NCBI RefSeq assembly: GCF_035222275.1
Contig: NC_085886.1
Location: forward strand, 1,240,001 to 1,304,000
Reading direction: 5' to 3'
DNA from: Podospora bellae-mahoneyi
Taxonomy: Eukaryota > Ascomycota > Sordariomycetes > Sordariales > Podosporaceae
DNA: 64,000 nucleotides
Below are positions 62,488 to 64,000 of the stretch, one piece after another. Numbering within the stretch: the first letter of the stretch is position 1; each line of letters opens with the position of its first letter. The position numbers and the translations under genes were made by a program. Below the pieces are notes generated by a model, which did not search any database, was not told where the DNA came from, and saw only the letters and a list, made by a program, of their open reading frames with translations.

Positions 62488-62830
62488 CATTCAATAGTAC
62501 GGGACAACCACCGAGAGATTACCAGAATACAGACCTCCATCAAAGATAGGCAGGTATCCAACATCATCCGATGGATGAAGATCCTCACCCACCTTGGGCT
62601 TTGCCCCGTTTGCGGAAGACAGCCGCCTCATATAGGTAAGCACAACTCTGTTTTGAAGTTCAATATTACGGGAAAGATATCCGAGAGTTTTTACCAATCC
62701 AAATCTCTTCTACAGCTGGGTAAGGTGGGTATCCAGCCTCAACTGCCCCAGAAAAGCCGCCCTCGGGAAGAAACAGTCGACACCAGGCAAAGGGACGACG
62801 TCTCTAGATCCAATATTGCGGCACCGGGAT
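62488..62830. repeat. degenerate tandem repeat, unit about 150-170 bp
   Basis: CAATAGTACGGG (from 62491), CAATATTACGGG (from 62661) and CAATATTGCGGC (from 62811) start three related units. The first two also share CCGAGAG, TTACCA and GGTATCCA in the same order, and TGCCCC..AGCCGCC further on. Spacing is about 170 and 150 bp. Confidence 0.55.
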
Positions 62831-63522
62831 CTCCTCCTCAACGGCACATGATCCCGTCCTCTCAATCTAAGCATGGCCAGCGGAAAGCAACATTTGCCAC
62901 GCGTCTTCAATACCTCTTTCTTCAGCCGGAGCTCCAAGTCGCAGCCAACCCAGTCAGACATCTTGGGCCACAAGCTGACAAACTCACTGCTACTTGCTTA
63001 AGATCACCACGACCCGTTTTCGATTCCAAGACCGAGGCTAGCCCGGCTGAGCTCTCCTGTCTCGGTCCTAGAAAGCTGGAGTTGAAGCCGTAGCTTGAAA
63101 ATGTCTGTCGACTCGGGCGCTCGATACTTTGAGCAGGTAGTGAATTACCACAATACCCAGAATAAACACTCCTTTATATGTCAAACAGATGGATAAACAA
63201 TGCAATCGAAAGCCCATAGGCACCCCTAGATCAAATGTAAACCACCGTAGAACAACTCAAAGCATACAACAAAGCTAGCCTAAAAGTGTGTTGATGACAA
63301 AGAGTGCGTGCACACCGCCTAAAAGGTCCAACAAGGGTCCTGCCAGAAAGACACCAGGATGTGTATCTAGACTTTACACATAGGTATTCAATAATAGCTG
63401 CAGTAAGAAAGTCGCAAGCAAAAAATAAATACATAACAAGAAAGAAAAAAGAAAGGCCGTAGAGGTAAAAACTCACCAGCCAGCCCCATAGAGGTGGCCG
63501 GTTACGAAAACCTCGGTGGTTT

Positions 63523-63562
63523 TACTTCGGGTCGAAGTCGGGGGCTATCGGTTGCAAGCCCC
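63523..63562. other. two adjacent hairpins
   Basis: ACTTCGGGTCGAAGT near 63523-63538 can fold with a short loop. Right beside it GGGGGCT and AGCCCCC (about 63540-63562) form a 7-bp stem with a 9-10-nt loop. Role unknown. Confidence 0.5.
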
Positions 63563-64000
63563 CGGCGGGGGGGGTTTAACAGCAGCTCTTCCACCTTGAC
63601 CATTTGTCCTGACCACAAGTGTGGTGCCCTGATCAAGATGTTCGAGCTGCTGCTGGAAGATGGGTTGTAGACCTAATATATAAACCACTGGGTACTCCTT
63701 CCATTCGGGAGTGTTGTCGTGAGCTGTTCCTTCGTTGTGAGGCCTCGGCTTGGGAATGAGGCAGGTGCTTGGGTCACGAGGTAAACAAAGGCGAGTAGGC
63801 AAGAGCTATGAGCTTCTCAGTCAAGGGCATGGGCTTGGTGAGATGAAAGTCAGGTTGGTAGATAAAAAGCCAAATATAACAGAGCTAAATAGACAAAGTT
63901 GCTTGTTATGACAGCCAGTACAACACCCAACATACACAGACATAACAACAACCTTTCCCATGTTGCAAAAAGAGGACTCAATCCTCATCAACACACTCCC

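Larger units (their letters stand above)
58084..64000. other. 5.9-kb tract without a convincing gene
   Basis: The start holds the promoter of the DUF1996/WSC gene. I found no recognisable domain or exon chain in the remainder. Distinct contents are a TG-rich run at about 61413-61441, a degenerate tandem repeat at 62488-62830 and two adjacent hairpins at 63523-63562. An open minus-strand frame at 63545-63802 could belong to a gene running off the right edge, but nothing supports this. Confidence 0.5.

Noticed and set aside
63545-63802. Open minus-strand frame near the right edge
   Set aside because: Short, Pro-ended, without domain; could be a last exon of a gene outside the window but cannot be supported.

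Overview
The window looks like nuclear DNA of a filamentous ascomycete, most likely a sordariomycete close to the Sordariales. Genes are spaced 0.5-2 kb apart, introns are short (50-170 nt) with GT..AG ends and CTAAC-like branch sites, a dispersed 5S rRNA gene is present, and one AT-rich, TA-rich island resembles a repeat eroded by repeat-induced point mutation (RIP). Family-level calls rest on recognised motifs and the lineage is inferred. No LTR retroelement, virus-like element, CRISPR array or bacterial-style operon was seen.

Layout. 1-1509 (+): 3' end of the Cdc48/p97 AAA ATPase gene. About 2.6-3.9 kb (-): a conserved-looking acidic protein whose 3' structure is unresolved. 5.5-8.9 kb (-): an Hmt1-type vacuolar ABC transporter. 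8.9-18.15 kb: over 9 kb without a convincing gene. 18.15-18.29 kb (-): a 5S rRNA gene or pseudogene carrying a run of 22 A. 19.0-20.6 kb (-): a secreted Gly/Tyr/Asn/His-rich repeat protein, easily missed because its long second exon contains no Met. 21.7-22.2 kb (-): a yippee-like zinc protein. 23.2-25.0 kb (-): a ferric-reductase-type oxidoreductase. 26.37-26.97 kb: a decayed element with terminal inverted repeats. 29.0-31.6 kb (-): an unrecognised 874-residue protein. 32.4-36.6 kb (+): Clu1/Tif31. 38.3-40.8 kb (+): a forkhead factor with an FHA domain. 42.2-43.0 kb (+): a thioredoxin-fold (AhpC/TSA-like) protein. 43.3 kb (-): a tRNA-Asp-like relic with a run of 16 A. 43.9-46.1 kb (-): a Sut1-type sugar transporter. 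47.7-49.9 kb (+): an Nhx1-type Na+/H+ exchanger with a 24-nt microexon. 50.5-52.3 kb (-): a DHA1-type MFS transporter. 53.6-55.4 kb (-): Rcm1/NSUN5 rRNA cytosine methyltransferase. 56.2-58.0 kb (-): a secreted DUF1996 + WSC protein. 58-64 kb: no convincing gene, but a degenerate tandem repeat and two hairpins.

The genes are independently transcribed housekeeping, transport and wall functions rather than one pathway. Loose themes are membrane transport and ion or metal handling (Hmt1, ferric reductase, Nhx1, two MFS carriers) and translation (Clu1, NSUN5, 5S, tRNA). The observations most worth a second look are the silk/prion-like secreted repeat protein, the long A tracts lying inside both Pol III genes, the eroded inverted-repeat element, and the unresolved C-terminus of the acidic gene near 3 kb.
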